Assembly (NCBI GenBank): GCA_964467255.1 | Contig: CAYXPR010000006.1 | Coordinates: 66,947 to 130,946, forward strand | Source: CAYXPR01 sp964467255 | Lineage (GTDB): Bacteria > Pseudomonadota > Alphaproteobacteria > Rickettsiales > RGZB01 | Direction of reading: 5' to 3' | Length of the DNA: 64,000 nucleotides | Notes under the pieces: generated by a model | What the model was told of the DNA's origin: nothing | The model's database searches: none | Seen by the model: the letters and a program-made list of their open reading frames with translations, nothing else | Made by a program: the position numbers and the translations under genes | In this document: positions 24,880 through 34,606 of the stretch, one piece after another | How positions within the stretch are numbered: position 1 is the stretch's first letter | Layout: each line of letters begins with the position of its first letter

Positions 24880-25578
24880 TTACTTCAACCTTCCATCTTC
24901 CATTGCAATCACACGTGAGCAGCGGCTCGCGATGCCGTGGTCGTGCGTCACCATCACCAGCGTCGAGCCAAATTGCTCGCGCAAATCAAACAGTAACGAA
25001 ATCACCTGCTCGCTGTTTTTCTTATCTAGGTTTCCGGTTGGTTCGTCTGCCAACAGTAGTTTCGGGCGCAAAGCAAAGGCACGTGAAAGTGCTACACGCT
25101 GCTGCTCACCCCCGGAAAGTTGTGAGGGGAAGTGCGTGAGGCGGCGCTGCAAACCCGCTACTTTCAACGCGCGTTCGGCGGCATCAAATGCATCGGGGTG
25201 GCCCGCCATTTCAAGCGGCACGGCCACATTCTCGAGCGCTGTCATGGTTGGAATCAAATGAAAGGATTGGAACACAATGCCAATCGTGTCGCGGCGGAAA
25301 GCCGCCTTCTGGTCTTCTGAAAAATCGGTAATGTCTACACCACCCACCACCACGCGACCACGTGTGGGGCGCTCTAACCCGCCAATAATCATCAAAAGCG
25401 ACGTTTTGCCGGAACCGGAGGGGCCCACCACGCACATGGTTTCGCCCTCTTCCACCGAAAGGCTCACATCTTTCAAAATATTGACCTTGCCCGCCTGACT
25501 ATTTAGGGTAAGAAAAATTTTGCGCAACTCAATGGTTGGTTTGATGTCCTCTTTTTTCTTCCGCTTCTTTATCGCCAT
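24880..25578 (-). CDS. ybbA: ABC transporter ATP-binding protein, YbbA/LolD type
   Basis: 232 aa. Walker A GPSGSGKTSL, Q-loop region IVFQSFHLIPTMTALEN, signature LSGGEQQRVALSRAFA, Walker B LLLADEPTGNLD, H-loop VTHDHG. This group powers FtsX-family permeases. ATG 25578 (MAIKKRKKK) is preferred; a longer reading would run deeper into the divergent esterase gene. Even so, the two start regions overlap by about 35 bp. Confidence 0.9.
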   Translation of the reverse strand: MAIKKRKKKEDIKPTIELRKIFLTLNSQAGKVNILKDVSLSVEEGETMCVVGPSGSGKTSLLMIIGGLERPTRGRVVVGGVDITDFSEDQKAAFRRDTIGIVFQSFHLIPTMTALENVAVPLEMAGHPDAFDAAERALKVAGLQRRLTHFPSQLSGGEQQRVALSRAFALRPKLLLADEPTGNLDKKNSEQVISLLFDLREQFGSTLVMVTHDHGIASRCSRVIAMEDGRLK

Positions 25579-26188
25579 CACATTTTCTTTCTTGCTTGGG
25601 ACAACAGCCTTCCCGGCATATGCCATCACCATTGTTGCATTGGGCGACAGCCTCACGGAGGGCTACCGCCTAAAGCCAGAAGAAACCTTCCCGGCACAGC
25701 TTGAGGCACACCTCAAGGCACTCGGCAAAGATGTCACCCTCATCAATGGCGGGGTGCCGAGCGACACATCCGCCGGAGGTAAAGCCCGCCTGAACTGGGT
25801 GCTGAAACAGCAGCCGCAGATAGTCATTGTCGCACTGGGCGCAAATGACATGTTACGCAGCATAGATCCCACGCTCACGCACGCAAACTTGGATAGCATA
25901 CTTCAGACGCTAACTCAAAAGAATATCGTGGTCGTGCTGGCAGGCATGAAATCTGCCATGAACATGGGGCCGCATTACGCCGCAAAATTCAATAAAATCT
26001 ATCCCGCGCTCGCAAAAAAACATGGTGTCGTTTTATATCCTTTTTTTCTTGAAGGCGTCGCACGCAAATCTTCTTTGAATCTTCCAGATGGACTGCATCC
26101 GAATGCAAAAGGGGTGCGTGTAATCGTCGAAGGAATTATGCCTTCTGTGCTGAAGGCTCTCGATGCAGTGCCCCGCGAGAACAACTAA
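25544..26188 (+). CDS. tesA: TesA-type arylesterase / lysophospholipase (SGNH hydrolase)
   Basis: 214 aa. Signal peptide (MSSFFFRFFIAITFSFLL... ending FPAYA), then block I GDSLTEGY with the nucleophile serine, GG in INGGVPSD, the GAND block (VALGANDML), and the DGLHPNAKG catalytic Asp-His: complete SGNH set. Periplasmic hydrolase of thioesters or lysophospholipids. Start is uncertain (ATG 25532 or TTG 25520 also in frame) and no start has a good ribosome-binding site. Divergent from ybbA-ybbP, a pairing also known in E. coli. Confidence 0.88.
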   Translation: MSSFFFRFFIAITFSFLLGTTAFPAYAITIVALGDSLTEGYRLKPEETFPAQLEAHLKALGKDVTLINGGVPSDTSAGGKARLNWVLKQQPQIVIVALGANDMLRSIDPTLTHANLDSILQTLTQKNIVVVLAGMKSAMNMGPHYAAKFNKIYPALAKKHGVVLYPFFLEGVARKSSLNLPDGLHPNAKGVRVIVEGIMPSVLKALDAVPRENN

Positions 26189-27750
26189 GTTAGCTCTACG
26201 CCACCCGTTTTTAGGCCGCCGTTCACCCGTGGGTGCGTGGTGGGTGAAAGCGGCAGCGTGAATTCTTTTTTCTCGAAAATACCGTAACCGAATTTTGCTT
26301 TGCTGGCCGTGGCCACATCTTTCACTTCCACCGGCCACATACCCGGTTTATTGCCGTAAACGTAGGACGACTTCGTCGGGAAGAACACCATCATTTCCTG
26401 TGGCGTTTTAAGTGCTTCACCGGAAGGCACGCCCAGCATCACCGTTTGGCCTTTGGGGATTTCTTCCATCTCGCGGAACTGATACACCAGATGCGCTTTT
26501 TCACCTTTTTCAATCCGCGCTGCAATCATGCTGCGCGACGCATCATCCTCCGCCGTCACCAAGCTTGCGCCCTTGGCCGAAGTGAAAATCACCTGTAGCG
26601 GGTCTACGTATTTATGCTTCACATCCTGCGGTCGTGGCAATGCCGGAAGCGCTGCTGCGCTCACAAGTGGCTTCACCGGATAAATCACATCGCCCTGTTT
26701 TATTTCGCCTTGCAGCCAGCCAAGCCCCAAACGCCCCTGCACTTCATAGCGCAGGAACTGACCTTTATCCGCCGCATAGCCTTCTGGGCGCATACCGCTT
26801 AAGCCCACGTTGTGCAGCAATGCGTTATAAAATTTAATGGCGCGCGGCGCGCAGTCGTGCAGCGTTTCATGGTGGCCGCACTCAATGCCGATAATCGGAA
26901 TTTTTTTATCGCCCTTCGCTGCTTCAAATAATTCTTTGAGCGTAATTTTGGGGTCGCTCTGGCCAAGCTTACCCAACAGACCGGAAGGAAAAATACGGAT
27001 ATCGTCCGGCACGCCGCGTAGCAACCCACCATACACACCTTCGCCGGATTCCAGCAGTTGCATCTGGCGTGAGGAAATATTTATCGTGCGGATACCTTCC
27101 GGTTCTTGGCGGCTGGTGTGAGGGTCAAATATCAGCGCAATTTCAGGCTTACGCGCCAGCGCGCATAATTTTGCGCCACGATGCAGCATCACGTTGTCAG
27201 ACGACAGCATCTCATCTAAAAATGCCGCGTAATCTTCCCGCAGTTTTTCGGCACGGTCTGGGCGGAAGCGGTTCAAATCCATCCGGTCTTCTTCCCCGAT
27301 CATCGTGCGCGTGGGAGAGCGTGCCGCAGCCGGAATATGCGGCTGGTCGCGCCATGCTTCCCAAAAATACGAAGCGGCATGGTGGTTGCCCAGCGCACCG
27401 TAAATTTTTCCCTCCAGCAGGCCTGCCTCTGAAAGCGCCATGCCGAACAATAAAACACCTAATCCTGCCGGTTCGTTGCCATGCACTTGTGCCAGCTGCA
27501 GCACCGCCGTTTTGGCATTTTCATCACCGATGCACATGGCGGCGGGCACAGAAATTTTTCCCTCCGGTGCTTCCGGCACATCCACCACAATCTCTTGGTC
27601 AGCGATCAGTTTATACGTCTGATACAAATCCTGCATGGTAAGGGTGTGGCCAAAAAATGCGGCACGCAAACCTTCCGGATTGCCGGAGAATTCACGAAAA
27701 TCTGTGCCGAATATTTTTTGTAAATGGGCAGCAATCTGGTCTTGTGTCAT
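26185..27750 (-). CDS. Succinylglutamate desuccinylase/aspartoacylase-like metallohydrolase
   Basis: 521 aa. M14/AstE-AspA-type zinc site: QVHGNEPAG supplies His and Glu, DPHTS the second His; catalytic Glu likely in IIGIECGHHE. The C-terminal half (about 350-521) is an added beta-rich part (GRLGLGWLQGEIKQGDVIYP) as in AstE relatives. About 150 residues longer than AstE, so the substrate is uncertain: N-acyl amino acid or small peptide. Convergent with tesA, stops overlapping. Confidence 0.7.
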   Translation of the reverse strand: MTQDQIAAHLQKIFGTDFREFSGNPEGLRAAFFGHTLTMQDLYQTYKLIADQEIVVDVPEAPEGKISVPAAMCIGDENAKTAVLQLAQVHGNEPAGLGVLLFGMALSEAGLLEGKIYGALGNHHAASYFWEAWRDQPHIPAAARSPTRTMIGEEDRMDLNRFRPDRAEKLREDYAAFLDEMLSSDNVMLHRGAKLCALARKPEIALIFDPHTSRQEPEGIRTINISSRQMQLLESGEGVYGGLLRGVPDDIRIFPSGLLGKLGQSDPKITLKELFEAAKGDKKIPIIGIECGHHETLHDCAPRAIKFYNALLHNVGLSGMRPEGYAADKGQFLRYEVQGRLGLGWLQGEIKQGDVIYPVKPLVSAAALPALPRPQDVKHKYVDPLQVIFTSAKGASLVTAEDDASRSMIAARIEKGEKAHLVYQFREMEEIPKGQTVMLGVPSGEALKTPQEMMVFFPTKSSYVYGNKPGMWPVEVKDVATASKAKFGYGIFEKKEFTLPLSPTTHPRVNGGLKTGGVELT

Positions 27751-27765
27751 GCCGCCATGATACCG

Positions 27766-28182
27766 CTAGATAAAGTCGCGCACAATGGGAACCAGCGGCG
27801 CGTTTGACGGCAGCAGGTTATATTGCGGCAGCGCCATGGGGCGCACCCATGCAAGCTGCTGGTTTTCAAGCCCCTGCGCGATGCCTTCCCATTCGCGACA
27901 CACATATAACATCACCACCACATGGTAAGTATCGCGTGTTTCTGAGATAAAACTTAAAGGCGCCATGCAGCCCATCTTCACACCGATTTCTTCTTTGATT
28001 TCGCGCTTCAGTGCTGCTTCCGGCGTTTCGCCTTTTTCGATTTTCCCACCCGGAAATTCCCAGTAGCCAGGCATAATTTTTCCTTCGGGGCGTTGCGCAA
28101 TCAGCACGCGCCCATCGCGGTCCACTAGTGCAGCCGCAACAGCATAAATAATTGGTAACGTTTCTGTGGCAACGGCGTGCAT
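27766..28182 (-). CDS. mutT: NUDIX hydrolase, MutT-type
   Basis: 138 aa. Complete Nudix box starting at GGKIEKGETPEAAL and ending REIKEEIGV, preceded by PGYWEFPGGKIE typical of 8-oxo-dGTP diphosphatases, which remove oxidised nucleotides. Its ATG lies one base after the argJ stop; the argJ-mutT pair is frequent in alphaproteobacteria. Confidence 0.9.
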   Translation of the reverse strand: MHAVATETLPIIYAVAAALVDRDGRVLIAQRPEGKIMPGYWEFPGGKIEKGETPEAALKREIKEEIGVKMGCMAPLSFISETRDTYHVVVMLYVCREWEGIAQGLENQQLAWVRPMALPQYNLLPSNAPLVPIVRDFI

Positions 28183-28183
28183 C

Positions 28184-29416
28184 TTAGCTGCGGTAGCCTA
28201 CGTTGATATCGATATACGCATGGGTTAAATCGCATGTCCACACGGTGGCAGTGCCCTTGCCCACACCAATATCCGCGACAATATCTATCTCGCGGCCCTG
28301 CATGTATTTTGCCACTGGCGCTTCCACATATTTTGGATTCCGGCCGCCTTCTTTTGCAATCAGAAAACCACCCACTGAGATAGACGTTTTATCGCGGTTC
28401 GCTTTTTCGCCCGCTTTGCCGATGGCCGCAATGATGCGGCCCCAATTGGCATCGGAACCGGCAATCGCGGTTTTCACCAGCGGGGAGTTCGCAATAGAAA
28501 GCCCCACGCGCCGCGCCGCCGTATTATTTTCAGCACCCTTCACGGTGATTTTCACGAGCTTAGTGATGCCCTCGCCGTCTTTTACCACCAGCATGGCAAG
28601 CTCTTGTAGCACTTCCAAAAACTTCACGCGGAAATCTTTTAGCGCCGTGTCTTCCGCTTTCTTGATTTCCTTATGTTCGATTTTACCCGTGGCAAATGCC
28701 AGCACCGTATCGCTGGTAGATGTATCGCTATCCACCGTGATGGCGTTAAACGATTCCTGCGTACCATCGCTCAACAGTTTCTGCAAAATATCCGAAGGGA
28801 TGGCCGCATCGGTAAACACATAGCCCAGCATGGTTGCCATGTCCGGTGCAATCATGCCGGAGCCTTTTACGAATCCATTGATGTGTACGCTTGCACTGCC
28901 GATTTTTGCCGTGCGTGTCGCGCCTTTGGCAAACGTATCTGTTGTCATAATCGCACGGGCAGCGGCTTCCCATTTTTTGCCACTCAGCATCTTGTGTGCA
29001 GAAGGAAGCGCGTCCACGATTTTATCTGCCGGCAGCACTTCACCAATCACACCCGTAGAAGACACATACACATCCTCAGGTGAGCAATTCACCAGCGCCG
29101 CCGCAGCTTCCACCGTTTGCCGCACGGCCTTGCGGCCTTTTTCGCCTGTGAATACATTCGAATTACCGGAATTCACCACCAGCGCACGCGCTGTGCCGCG
29201 TGGCAGAATTTTCTGGCACCAGTCGACCGGAATGCCCGGCATTTTATTTTGCGTGAACACACCCGCCACCGTGGTGCCTGGCGCAAACACCGCCAGCATC
29301 ACATCATTGCGGTTTTTGTAGCGAATATTGGCTTCGGCGGCAGCAAGACGCACGCCTTCCACTTCTGGCATAGCAGGAAACGGAACGGCAAAAGGGGATG
29401 GTGTATGCGCGGTCAT
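28184..29416 (-). CDS. argJ: Bifunctional ornithine acetyltransferase / N-acetylglutamate synthase
   Basis: 410 aa, normal length. ArgJ transfers acetyl from N-acetylornithine to glutamate (recycling step of arginine synthesis). Self-cleavage site with the nucleophilic threonine in IAPDMATMLGYVF; KGSGMIAP and ANWGRIIAAIGKAG motifs; C-terminus THAYIDINVGYRS. Operon with mutT. argG is at the far end of the window. Confidence 0.95.
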   Translation of the reverse strand: MTAHTPSPFAVPFPAMPEVEGVRLAAAEANIRYKNRNDVMLAVFAPGTTVAGVFTQNKMPGIPVDWCQKILPRGTARALVVNSGNSNVFTGEKGRKAVRQTVEAAAALVNCSPEDVYVSSTGVIGEVLPADKIVDALPSAHKMLSGKKWEAAARAIMTTDTFAKGATRTAKIGSASVHINGFVKGSGMIAPDMATMLGYVFTDAAIPSDILQKLLSDGTQESFNAITVDSDTSTSDTVLAFATGKIEHKEIKKAEDTALKDFRVKFLEVLQELAMLVVKDGEGITKLVKITVKGAENNTAARRVGLSIANSPLVKTAIAGSDANWGRIIAAIGKAGEKANRDKTSISVGGFLIAKEGGRNPKYVEAPVAKYMQGREIDIVADIGVGKGTATVWTCDLTHAYIDINVGYRS

Positions 29417-29440
29417 CTCAAAAAACTCTCTTAAAGAAAA

Positions 29441-30388
29441 TTATGCCACCAGTGTTTTGGAAAGTACTTCCGGTGGCAGTCTGAATTTTGTGTTTTCTAC
29501 AATACCCTCAAGTGTGGTAACTTCCGTTTCTGCCAGCGTGCTCACATGTTCCACCACTTGCTGCACCAGCAGCTCCGGTGCAGAAGCGCCAGCGGTGATA
29601 CCTACGGCATTCACGCCTTCAAGCCATTTTGCGTTAATATCTTGTGCGCCGTTAATCAGGTAGGACGGCGTGCCCATTTCTTCACCCAAATCGCGCAGGC
29701 GGTTCGAGTTTGAGCTATTGCTTGAGCCAATCACCAGTAGTAATTGCACTTCCGTTGCCAACTTGCGCACCGCGTTCTGACGGTTCTGCGTGGCATAACA
29801 AATGTCGCGCAGCTCTGGCCCTTTAATTTCAGGGAAGCGGCTTTTCAGCGCCGCCACAATCTGCGAGGTTTCGTCCACACTGAGGGTGGTTTGTGTCACG
29901 TAAGAAAGCTTCTCAGGATCATCCACTTGCAGCGCATCCACATCCGCTGCGGTGGAAACTAGCAGCACGCCATTTTTCACGCGGCCCGATGTACCCTCTA
30001 CTTCCGGATGTCCTTCATGCCCAATCAGAATAATCTGGCGGCCTTCTTCTTCATAACGCTGTGCTTCGCGGTGCACTTTTGTTACCAATGGGCAGGTCGC
30101 ATCAATCACCGGTAATTCGCGCAGGCGCGCGCTGCCCTCTACTTTTTCTGAAACGCCATGCGCAGAAAATACCGTAATCGCGCCATCGGGAATTTCGGCC
30201 ACTTCCTGCACGAACACCACGCCCTTGGCTTTCAGGTTTTCTACCACATAGCGGTTGTGCACAATTTCATGGCGCACATAAATCGGCGCACCATAGAGCT
30301 CAAGAGCGCGTTCCACGATTTCAATCGCGCGGTCCACACCGGCACAAAATCCGCGCGGCTGCGCCAGTATCAGTTTTATTTTTGACAT
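29441..30388 (-). CDS. ispH: 4-hydroxy-3-methylbut-2-enyl diphosphate reductase
   Basis: 315 aa. Last step of the MEP isoprenoid pathway, yielding IPP and DMAPP. Iron-sulfur cysteines in PRGFCAGVDRAI, DATCPLVTKVH and DICYATQNRQ, plus the catalytic Glu region. The length and N-terminus match the family. Confidence 0.96.
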   Translation of the reverse strand: MSKIKLILAQPRGFCAGVDRAIEIVERALELYGAPIYVRHEIVHNRYVVENLKAKGVVFVQEVAEIPDGAITVFSAHGVSEKVEGSARLRELPVIDATCPLVTKVHREAQRYEEEGRQIILIGHEGHPEVEGTSGRVKNGVLLVSTAADVDALQVDDPEKLSYVTQTTLSVDETSQIVAALKSRFPEIKGPELRDICYATQNRQNAVRKLATEVQLLLVIGSSNSSNSNRLRDLGEEMGTPSYLINGAQDINAKWLEGVNAVGITAGASAPELLVQQVVEHVSTLAETEVTTLEGIVENTKFRLPPEVLSKTLVA

Positions 30389-30411
30389 AGCTATTCCAGT
30401 ATTCGCACTTT

Positions 30412-30921
30412 TTATGAGAGCAGTTTTTGCGTCAGCAGCACAAACCAGGCGCCGAGAAACAGCCCGCAGGCGAGCATATTACCGCCAAAAACCGCCGCGC
30501 CAAGCGATTTTTTCACCCTACGGCCCATTACTTGCCGTAAAAATCCATATTTCACCCAGCCGGAGAAGGCGATTACCACCACCATCAGCACCCCTAAAAG
30601 GGCCCATAGCAGCGAGGACTCATCCACCACCACCAATACAATGCTGGCCAGCGCCACACCCACCAGCCCCGCCGCCACATCCACCGGATACACGCCTTGT
30701 TCTAGGCGTTCGCGGTGCTTCGCGCCAATCGCGAACGATACTAGACGTGTTTCTAAAAGCGCCGGAATCGTGGGCACTGCAAAGGGTACGCATAACAACA
30801 ACAGAATATCTCTCGGCAGAATATGGTAGCCAAACTCGCGCAAATGCAGCCAGCGAATCAGCGCCTCAAACACCACTAAATGTAGCAGCACCAAGGCTGC
30901 AACAACGGCATAGCGTTTCAT
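30412..30921 (-). CDS. Integral membrane protein of unknown function
   Basis: 169 aa with about four transmembrane segments (VVAALVLLHLVVFEALI, DILLLLCVPFAVPTI, AAGLVGVALASIVLVVV, LLGVLMVVVIAFSGWV, and LACGLFLGAWFVLLT). No recognised family. Same strand as ispH 24 bp downstream, so possibly co-transcribed. Confidence 0.65.
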   Translation of the reverse strand: MKRYAVVAALVLLHLVVFEALIRWLHLREFGYHILPRDILLLLCVPFAVPTIPALLETRLVSFAIGAKHRERLEQGVYPVDVAAGLVGVALASIVLVVVDESSLLWALLGVLMVVVIAFSGWVKYGFLRQVMGRRVKKSLGAAVFGGNMLACGLFLGAWFVLLTQKLLS

Positions 30922-31015
30922 CTCATCTTCCCCGCGAGGTAAAACAACTTGAGAGCTATTCTAGCGTATTTCACCCGTTGGCGCGATAGGGATTAATGAT
31001 AGAAATATCAGTGTA

Positions 31016-32149
31016 TTAGGCTTGGTGCGCAAGCTTCAAGTATTGCTCGGATTGCATTTCCATCAGGCGGGAAATCGTACGCTCGAACTCAAATTTCCCA
31101 TCCCCCTTGGGGTATAACAGAGTGGGCTGCACCGCTGCGGTGCAGATGAGTTTAGTCTTTTGTTCATACAGCGCATCTATCAGAGTGACGAAGCGTTTAG
31201 CCTCGTTGCGCTTCTCGGAACTTAGTTTCGGAATATCGTGCAAAATGACGGTGCTGAAATTGCGCGCCACCTCCAAATAATCCGCCGCGCCGAGCGGGCG
31301 CGAACACAGTTCTTCAAACGAAAAAATCGCTACGTCGCCATGCATGGCCCGCACCGGAATGCGGCGGCCGTCCACTTCAATCTCGCCGCTTTCGGGTTCT
31401 GCGTCCTGCACGAGACCGGAAAATGTTGCGCGCACGAAAGCATCCGCCTTTTTACCCAGCGGGGTGAAATACACCGTGGAAAGGCTCTTTAAATGCTCAA
31501 GACGATAATCCACATCACCATCGAGTTCCACCACTCCCACGCTGTTTTTGAGCAGCGCGATGAAAGGCTCGAAGCGTTTCCGTTGCAAGCCGTCTTTATA
31601 CAAATCGTCCGGCGCGCGGTTCGAGGTTGCCACCATCACCACGCCTTCTTCAAACAACACCGAAAACAGTCGGCTTAAAATCATCGCATCCGCAATGTCG
31701 GTCACCTGAAATTCATCGAAGCATAGCAGCGTTGTTTCATCGGCAATTTTCTGCGCAATGGCTTCCAGCGGATCTGTTTCGGATGGATGTTCTTTTTTAT
31801 ATTTATTCAGGCGGGCATGTACTTCCAGCATGAAGGCATGAAAATGCACGCGGCGCTTTTTCGGCACCGCCACCTGCTCAAAAAACAAATCCATCAGCAT
31901 GGATTTTCCGCGCCCCACGCCACCATAAATATAAAGGCCCCGCGAAGCCATCATGGGGGTTTTCTTCACCAGCTTCTTTAGGAAGCCAGCATGTTTTTTT
32001 TCGCGGGCATATTGGCCAAGGCCGGCGCGGAGCACATCGAGCTTTTCCACCACACGCTGCTGGCGCGGGTCGGGCTTGATTTTCTTCTGCCGCACCCACT
32101 GGGCATACACTGCCTTGATGCTGCTGGCGGACTCAACAACCGTTTCCAT
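31016..32149 (-). CDS. zapE: AFG1-like ATPase ZapE
   Basis: 377 aa. P-loop GGVGRGKSMLMDLF, Walker B TLLCFDEFQVTDIADAM and VATSNRAPDDLY typical of the ZapE/AFG1 family, which acts at the division ring and in protein quality control. ATG 32149 (METVVESAS) is chosen; the open frame extends 122 codons further but that part lies over the start of divergent panC. Confidence 0.9.
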   Translation of the reverse strand: METVVESASSIKAVYAQWVRQKKIKPDPRQQRVVEKLDVLRAGLGQYAREKKHAGFLKKLVKKTPMMASRGLYIYGGVGRGKSMLMDLFFEQVAVPKKRRVHFHAFMLEVHARLNKYKKEHPSETDPLEAIAQKIADETTLLCFDEFQVTDIADAMILSRLFSVLFEEGVVMVATSNRAPDDLYKDGLQRKRFEPFIALLKNSVGVVELDGDVDYRLEHLKSLSTVYFTPLGKKADAFVRATFSGLVQDAEPESGEIEVDGRRIPVRAMHGDVAIFSFEELCSRPLGAADYLEVARNFSTVILHDIPKLSSEKRNEAKRFVTLIDALYEQKTKLICTAAVQPTLLYPKGDGKFEFERTISRLMEMQSEQYLKLAHQA

Positions 32150-32179
32150 TTTTTGACAAAATCCTCTATAGATTGCCCC

Positions 32180-33022
32180 ATGGAAATCGCACGCACGCCC
32201 ACAGAACTCTCGGCACATATAGACCGTCTTAAAAGCGCGGGCAAGAAAATTGCCTTTGTGCCGACCATGGGTGCGCTCCATACGGGGCATCTTTCCCTTG
32301 TGGATTTGGCGCGCAAAAATGCCGATGCGGTGGTGGCCAGCATCTTCGTAAACCCCACGCAATTTGGGCCCAACGAAGACTTCTCCCGCTACCCGCGCCA
32401 GGAAACCGCCGACGCTGAAATGCTCAAAAAAGCGGGTGTGGATATTCTGTTCCTGCCCACGGTGGAAGCCATGTACCCCACTGGTGCCGTTAGCGATATT
32501 GCTGTGCCAGAGCATCTCGGCGCCATTTTATGTGGGGCCTACCGCCCCGGGCATTTTGATGGCGTCGCCACGGTGGTGGCACGATTGCTTAAGTTGGCAC
32601 AGCCGACTCACGCTGTGTTTGGTGAAAAAGATTTTCAGCAGCTTATGGTCATACGCTGGCTAGTGGATAAACTGAAGCTTGGCATCACGATTATCCCCGC
32701 GCCGATTCTGCGCGAGAAGGATGGCCTAGCCATGTCCTCACGCAATGCCTATCTAACACCCGAAGAGCGCGCCCTCGCGCCGCTCCTTTTCTGCACACTG
32801 AATGCCGTGGCTGAATCTTGCAAAGAAAATGTGTCGGTTGCAGAGGCGCTGGCGGAAGGAAAACAGCACCTCACTGAAAAAGGGTTTAAGATGGATTATC
32901 TGGAAATTCGTTCCGGAAAAAACCTCGAACCGCTCGTGAAATTAACGACGGAGCCAGCCCGCATCTTCGTCGCCGTGCATCTTGGAAAAACGCGTCTTAT
33001 TGACAATATATCAATAAATTAA
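32180..33022 (+). CDS. panC: Pantothenate synthetase
   Basis: 280 aa. Joins pantoate and beta-alanine with ATP. FVPTMGALHTGHLSLV holds the HIGH-like motif; VNPTQFGPNEDFSRYPR, GEKDFQQL and MSSRNAYL (KMSKS-like) complete the nucleotidyltransferase site. ATG 32180 begins the family N-terminus; an upstream extension would run into zapE. The 30-bp gap between the divergent starts has TTGACA (32153-32158) but no well-spaced -10. Confidence 0.95.
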   Translation: MEIARTPTELSAHIDRLKSAGKKIAFVPTMGALHTGHLSLVDLARKNADAVVASIFVNPTQFGPNEDFSRYPRQETADAEMLKKAGVDILFLPTVEAMYPTGAVSDIAVPEHLGAILCGAYRPGHFDGVATVVARLLKLAQPTHAVFGEKDFQQLMVIRWLVDKLKLGITIIPAPILREKDGLAMSSRNAYLTPEERALAPLLFCTLNAVAESCKENVSVAEALAEGKQHLTEKGFKMDYLEIRSGKNLEPLVKLTTEPARIFVAVHLGKTRLIDNISIN

Positions 33023-33054
33023 ACCGATCGGATTATAGTATTAATCTAAATGGT

Positions 33055-33612
33055 TTAGGAAACCTGCCGCCACTTGATGGAGCAGCCGATGCTGGACGAC
33101 TGTTGCTCAGGCGCCTTGCCGGTCTTAGCGACCAAACGCATGGCGTTTAAAAGGTCATGCTCGCTTTTTGCATTAGCCTGCATACCGGAGCTGTCAAACC
33201 GGCCGCGATATTGCAAATGCAGGTTGGCATCAAAACCGAAAAAATCCGGTGTACACACCGCGCCGTAGGCGCGTGCGGTTTCTTGCGTTTCGTCATACAG
33301 ATATGGGAAGGTAAAGCCATGGCTTTGGGCAAATACTTTCATGTTATCAAATGAATCTTCCGGATATTCCTCGGCATCATTCGAATTAATCGCCACCACG
33401 CCCACGCCTTCGTTTTGCAGCAGCTTCATATCGGCCGCCAGCTTGTCTGCAATCGCCCGCACGAACGGACAGTGGTTACAAATAAACATCACCACCAACC
33501 CCTTTTCGCCACGCACATGTTTCAGGGAATAATTTTTCCCATCTACACTCTTCAACGTAAACTCTTCTGCTTTCCAGCCAATCGTAACCTGTGGTGTCGT
33601 CAGTGCCGCCAT
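33055..33612 (-). CDS. Thioredoxin-like redoxin (AhpC/TSA type)
   Basis: 185 aa. Thioredoxin fold with a CNHCP active site (FICNHCPFVRAI) instead of CGPC, and VAINSNDAEEYPEDS, a signature of bacterial 'redoxin' proteins often called thiol-disulfide isomerase/thioredoxin. No signal peptide, so cytosolic. Extra cysteines at AVCTPDFFG and near the C-terminus. Substrate unknown. Confidence 0.85.
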   Translation of the reverse strand: MAALTTPQVTIGWKAEEFTLKSVDGKNYSLKHVRGEKGLVVMFICNHCPFVRAIADKLAADMKLLQNEGVGVVAINSNDAEEYPEDSFDNMKVFAQSHGFTFPYLYDETQETARAYGAVCTPDFFGFDANLHLQYRGRFDSSGMQANAKSEHDLLNAMRLVAKTGKAPEQQSSSIGCSIKWRQVS

Positions 33613-33628
33613 ACATGCCTCCTACTGG

Positions 33629-34606
33629 TTAATCGTAACGTTTGGATATGTCCTTCAGGTGAGTGATAAAAAATGCGCCCGTCATTGCCACCAGCACATG
33701 CACGGTAAAGAAAATCAGTGAGGCCGCCACACCTTGCTCCGCGGGCAGGCCAAACCACACTGCGCAATAATAAAATGTCAGTTCGCGTAAACCTACGCCA
33801 CCAATCGAAAGCGGTAAAATCGCAATCACGTTTGACACCATCAATATCGCCAGATACTCCATCAACTGGTGCGGCGGCACAATCGCCACGAACAAAATAT
33901 ACGCACCGAACGCCACCATCGATTGGCTTACGGCAGAAAAGCGACTTGCACCAATCATGGTACGCGGTGATTCCTTTAAAATAAGCCGTGCGGAAATCAC
34001 ATAAGCGGGTATCAGCAACAGTGCTGCTGCCGCAAGCATCGGCAGCGCATAGGGAATGTGGCGGGCCACATCACTCACCGCCGCGCATACCAGCGCAATG
34101 AGTAGCAGGAAAAACAATCCGTTCGCACGTTCGCTCAGCGCTAATTTCAGTGCACGCATCGCCGGAATTTTTTTATGCTTCTTTAAAAAAAGCGCCTTGT
34201 AGCCATCGCCGCTAATGCCGCCCGGCAGCACCAAGTTTACCATCGCGCCTGTCAGATACATCGGGATGCAAAACTGAATTTTGAGCGGGTGCCCCGCATC
34301 CGAAAAATAATAGCGCATGCGTGCAGCGCTCACCACCTGTGAAAGAAACAGCGACACAAACGCCGCCACAATATACGGCAGTGGAATCGCGTGAACCTGC
34401 TGCCACATCAGCTGCATATCGATGCGCGTGAACACCAGCGCAAGCGCGAGCACGGTAAGCCCTAACTTTACCGCAACGCCAAGCACACGCCGCCACAGCG
34501 GCTTCTTTTTTGTTTCTTCCAACAGCTCCGCATCAACTGCGGGAGATTTTTTTGCCTGCTTCATAGCGTGCTGAAATAATGTAAGGGGTTTTGTTTTGCG
34601 AACCAT
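33629..34606 (-). CDS. LPG synthase-TM / YbhN-like membrane protein
   Basis: 325 aa, about seven transmembrane helices, pattern of the lysylphosphatidylglycerol synthase transmembrane (UPF0104) family: AARMRYYFSDAG, LVLPGGISGDGYKALFL, LSERANGL and LPLSIGGVGLREL. Such proteins are flippases or partners of lipid-linked glycosyltransferases. The 5' end overlaps the upstream glycosyltransferase by 74 bp; a second ATG at 34564 would reduce this to 32 bp. Confidence 0.78.
   Translation of the reverse strand: MVRKTKPLTLFQHAMKQAKKSPAVDAELLEETKKKPLWRRVLGVAVKLGLTVLALALVFTRIDMQLMWQQVHAIPLPYIVAAFVSLFLSQVVSAARMRYYFSDAGHPLKIQFCIPMYLTGAMVNLVLPGGISGDGYKALFLKKHKKIPAMRALKLALSERANGLFFLLLIALVCAAVSDVARHIPYALPMLAAAALLLIPAYVISARLILKESPRTMIGASRFSAVSQSMVAFGAYILFVAIVPPHQLMEYLAILMVSNVIAILPLSIGGVGLRELTFYYCAVWFGLPAEQGVAASLIFFTVHVLVAMTGAFFITHLKDISKRYD

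Noticed and set aside
32153..32175. Perfect TTGACA as promoter of panC
   Set aside because: The nearest TATA-like hexamers are only 8 to 10 bp away, too close for a normal promoter.
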